A stretch of DNA of 5,753 bases from Deltaproteobacteria bacterium (lineage in GTDB: Bacteria > Desulfobacterota > Desulfarculia > Adiutricales > Adiutricaceae): contig JAISZP010000293.1 of NCBI GenBank assembly GCA_031269135.1, positions 1 through 5,753 of the forward strand, in the 5' to 3' direction. The notes under the pieces were generated by a model that did no database searches, was not told the origin of the DNA, and saw only the letters and a list, made by a program, of their open reading frames with translations. Made by a program: the position numbers and the translations under genes. Below are positions 3,663 through 5,753 of the stretch, one piece after another. Position 1 is the stretch's first letter; each line of letters starts with the position of its first letter.

Positions 3663-4997
3663 TTAGAAGGTTTTGGTGAAACGCTGCAACAAGCCGTTTA
3701 AACCTGGTTTGGAGGCGTTGCGGAGCAATTTTTGAGTCTCCGTAAAAGATTTCAGCAGTTTCGTGACGTCGGAGGTGGTGGTGCCGCTTCCGGAGGCGAT
3801 GCGTCGTTTGCGACTGTTGTCTATTATACGACAGTCCAAGCGCTCTTGGATAGTCATGGAGTCTATCATGGCGGTCAGTTTTTGTATTTGTTTGGCGTCC
3901 GGCGTGGCGTCTTTGAGCTTTTTCAATTTTCCCAGGCCGGGAATCATGCTCAAGAGCGTTTCCACGGAACCCATTTTGCCAATCATGTTAAGCTGGGAGC
4001 GGAAGTCGTTTAAAGTGAATTTTCCGCGCTCCATCCTACTGTACATCGACTGGGCTTCTTTTTCGTCTATGTTTTCCTGAGCCTTTTCGATGAGGCTCAA
4101 AACGTCGCCCATGCCTAGAATAAGAGAAGCCATGCGGTCAGGGTGGAAGGGCTCGAAAGCGTCGAGTTTTTCGCCTACGCCGATGAACTTTAGGGCGGCG
4201 CCGGTCACGGCTTTGATCGATAAGGCCGCGCCGCCCCTGGCGTCGCCCTCCATCTTGGTGAGTATGACGCCGGTCAGGCTGAGTCTTTGATTGAAGTCAG
4301 TGGCGATGCCTACCGCTTGCTGACCGGTCATGGCGTCGGCCACCAGCAAAGTCTCGACGCAGTTGGAGGCCGCTTTGAGCTCGGAGAGCTCCTTCATCAG
4401 CTCTTCGTCTATCGAGAGCCGCCCTGCGGTATCGATTATGACCACATCCGAGCCGTGGGAGCCGCAAAGCTTCAAGGCGGAATCGACTATCTCCACCGGC
4501 CTCATCTCGACTGTGGAGGGATAAACCGGGACGTTCACTTCTTGGGCGAGTTTGGTGAGCTGGGTGATGGCGGCGGGTCTGGCCACGTCGGCCGGGACCA
4601 AGTACGGGAAGTGTCCTTGCTTTTTGAGGTACAGGGCGAGTTTGCCGGCTGTGGTGGTCTTGCCTGATCCCTGAAGACCGATGAGCATGATGGCCCAAGG
4701 CGGTTTTCCCTGAAGTTTGAGGCCCGAGAAGCCTTCGCCCATGACGGCGACAAGTTCGTCATAGACGATCTTGATCACCTGCTGCCCGGCGGTGATGCTT
4801 TTGAGCACGTCTTGCCCGACGGCTTTGTCGGTTACGGTGGCTAGGAAATTCTTGACGACGTTGTAGTTGACGTCAGCCTCCAACAAGGCGAGTCTGACTT
4901 CCCTCAGCGACTCTTTAAGGTCGCTTTCGGTTATCCTTCCGCGACCGCGAAGTTTTTGGAATATATTTGAAAATTTATCTGAAAGATTGTCGAACAT
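3663..4997 (-). CDS. ffh: Signal recognition particle GTPase Ffh (SRP54)
   Basis: Ffh binds 4.5S RNA and signal sequences emerging from the ribosome and delivers nascent membrane proteins to FtsY and SecYEG. The 444 residues show the N domain (1-90, with LREVRLALLEADVN), then the G domain: G1 GLQGSGKTTTAGKL (107-120), DVARPAAITQL (137-147), DTAGR (189-193), TKMEGDARGG (247-256) and GVGEKLDAFEPFHPDR (273-288). The M domain starts near 300, with the finger-loop region MGSVETLLSMIPGLGK (342-357) and the RNA-binding SRKRRIASGSG (395-405). G4 is TKME, not TKxD (Glu250). The last 60 residues contain no methionine, with leucines where Met is usual. The start at 4997 matches the family N-terminus, although no clear Shine-Dalgarno is visible. 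The length is slightly short because the Gly/Met-rich tail is reduced. Confidence 0.98.
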   Translation of the reverse strand: MFDNLSDKFSNIFQKLRGRGRITESDLKESLREVRLALLEADVNYNVVKNFLATVTDKAVGQDVLKSITAGQQVIKIVYDELVAVMGEGFSGLKLQGKPPWAIMLIGLQGSGKTTTAGKLALYLKKQGHFPYLVPADVARPAAITQLTKLAQEVNVPVYPSTVEMRPVEIVDSALKLCGSHGSDVVIIDTAGRLSIDEELMKELSELKAASNCVETLLVADAMTGQQAVGIATDFNQRLSLTGVILTKMEGDARGGAALSIKAVTGAALKFIGVGEKLDAFEPFHPDRMASLILGMGDVLSLIEKAQENIDEKEAQSMYSRMERGKFTLNDFRSQLNMIGKMGSVETLLSMIPGLGKLKKLKDATPDAKQIQKLTAMIDSMTIQERLDCRIIDNSRKRRIASGSGTTTSDVTKLLKSFTETQKLLRNASKPGLNGLLQRFTKTF

Positions 4998-5034
4998 ATC
5001 TGTTAACCATTCATTTTATAAATTTTTTTGTTGA

Positions 5035-5064
5035 ATTATAGTCCGGGCTGCTCGGCGCTGTTGA
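5035..5064 (-). promoter_or_regulatory. Candidate ffh promoter overlapping the end of the ppiD-like gene
   Basis: On the minus strand a perfect TATAAT (plus 5035-5040) overlaps the stop codon of the upstream gene. TCAACA (plus 5059-5064, 4 of 6 matches to TTGACA) lies 18 nt before it. It would start an AT-rich leader of about 30 nt ahead of the ffh ATG. The exact -10 is encouraging; the -35 is moderate. Confidence 0.35.
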
Positions 5065-5752
5065 AATAGGCTTCCAGCGTCAAAGGCAGCTTGATCCTTG
5101 AGGCCATGCTGCGGCTGGAGGCCCAGTAGCTGTAGCCGGTGCGCGAAAGGGCGGTTCTGGCGGCCTTTTTTCGTTCGCTGAGAGTGGTCGGATCAAGCTC
5201 GGCCTCGTCGGCGACTTTAGTTTCGTGCACATACAGGACTAAGTAGCCGGGGTTGTCGGCGGTTTCGACCTTAAGCGGCTTGTTGACCCGATCGCCGACT
5301 CTGCCGAGGTTGAAAAATTCGTCCATCAGATCGTTGGGCGCGACATCGGCTAAATGAGCGCCTGCTTCATAAAAACGCAGCCGGGAAAACAGATTCGTTT
5401 TGCCGTGATCGACGTCCGAGCTTAAGGTTTCGATCTGGGCGTCCCAGCCGTTTTCGGAGGCGAGCTTGAGAAAAGCGGCTGCTTCGTCTCTGGCCATTTT
5501 AGCGGCCATTTCTTTCTTCCAGCCTTCAGCGACGAGTTCGGCGGTCTGTTCGTCGTCGAGAGGCGGAACGACGGATTCTATTTTTTCAATGGGCGTATAA
5601 AGAACAAGCTTATCGGCAGAGTCGAGAGGCTCTCCCACTTGTCCGATAGGGGTATCGACGGCATCTTGAATGCGGGAGGCGTTAGCCTCGAAAAAATCAG
5701 GGGCGTTTGTTTCGTTGGAGAAAAATTCGCTCGTTTGCGTTTTTAGGCCGTG
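5036..5752 (-). CDS. PpiD/SurA-like peptidylprolyl isomerase family folding factor, C-terminal part (5' end outside window)
   Basis: The frame enters from the window edge and encodes 238 residues before TAA; a GTG at 5638 is internal because the frame stays open above it. The visible part begins GLKTQTSEFFSNE and continues with FFEANASRIQDAVDTPIGQV, then LVLYTPIEKIESVVPPLDDE. This is the arrangement found after the parvulin domain of PpiD-type proteins (GWFSxxx..., a post-domain strand, then EHKP...PL). A charged helix (WKKEMAAKMARDEAAAFLKLA) and a second degenerate parvulin-like module (LFSRLRFYEAGAHL to YLVLYVHETK) follow. PpiD proteins are membrane-anchored periplasmic chaperones at the Sec translocon; the membrane anchor would be in the missing N-terminus. 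No catalytic residues are in view. The position just upstream of ffh fits an export-related role. Family assignment is from layout and weak motifs, so moderate. Confidence 0.65.
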   Translation of the reverse strand, partial: HGLKTQTSEFFSNETNAPDFFEANASRIQDAVDTPIGQVGEPLDSADKLVLYTPIEKIESVVPPLDDEQTAELVAEGWKKEMAAKMARDEAAAFLKLASENGWDAQIETLSSDVDHGKTNLFSRLRFYEAGAHLADVAPNDLMDEFFNLGRVGDRVNKPLKVETADNPGYLVLYVHETKVADEAELDPTTLSERKKAARTALSRTGYSYWASSRSMASRIKLPLTLEAYFNSAEQPGL

Positions 5753-5753
5753 G

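Noticed and set aside
4287..4667. Plus-strand 126-codon frame
   Set aside because: Antisense to the highly conserved Ffh G domain; the Gly/His/Asp-rich composition is typical of a shadow frame.
5036..5638. Complete 200-codon gene starting at GTG 5638
   Set aside because: The frame remains open to the window edge and the upstream residues continue the PpiD-like pattern, so the gene is 5'-truncated here.

Overview
The window is one long minus-strand gene cluster from what looks like a bacterium of the Desulfobacterota (deltaproteobacterial sulfate-reducer) type. The main lineage clue is a DsrC-family protein of 105 residues, the same length as the Desulfovibrio DsvC I recall and with a very similar C-terminal arm. 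The lineage is an inference; the core translation genes alone would not settle it. All convincing genes are on the minus strand, so transcription runs from high to low coordinates.

Layout in transcription order: (1) the C-terminal 238 residues of a PpiD/SurA-like periplasmic folding factor (5036-5752, cut by the window edge); (2) ffh, the SRP GTPase (3663-4997), with a candidate promoter overlapping the end of the previous gene; (3) a 409-nt gene-free stretch holding two minisatellites (11-bp x 9 and 13-bp x 7) and two hairpins; (4) rpsP, ribosomal protein S16 (3008-3253); (5) a 218-nt gap with a 15-bp doublet and an 8-bp triplet where a KH-domain gene (khpA) often lies; (6) rimM (2250-2789) and trmD (1497-2243), separated by only 6 nt; (7) a 17-bp x 4 tandem repeat; (8) a DsrC/TusE-family gene (1051-1368); (9) an incomplete gene for a degenerate GGDEF-domain protein with a GAF-like N-terminus and an SH3-like beta region near the truncated end (1-978).

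The core is the widespread ffh-rpsP-(khpA)-rimM-trmD-(rplS) translation and secretion cluster. Ffh targets nascent membrane proteins, S16 and RimM serve 30S assembly, and TrmD methylates G37 of tRNA. PpiD acts on exported proteins, and DsrC/TusE proteins move sulfur either in tRNA thiolation or in sulfite reduction. khpA and rplS are absent from their usual positions.

I see no clear new multi-gene system. The most notable points are: a DsrC-type protein in which the inner redox cysteine (Cys93) is serine; different short tandem repeats in three successive intergenic gaps, one of which can form two hairpins with a compensatory base change; a GGDEF fold that has lost its GGDEF residues and metal ligands; and Asp-to-Glu changes at key positions of Ffh (G4) and TrmD.
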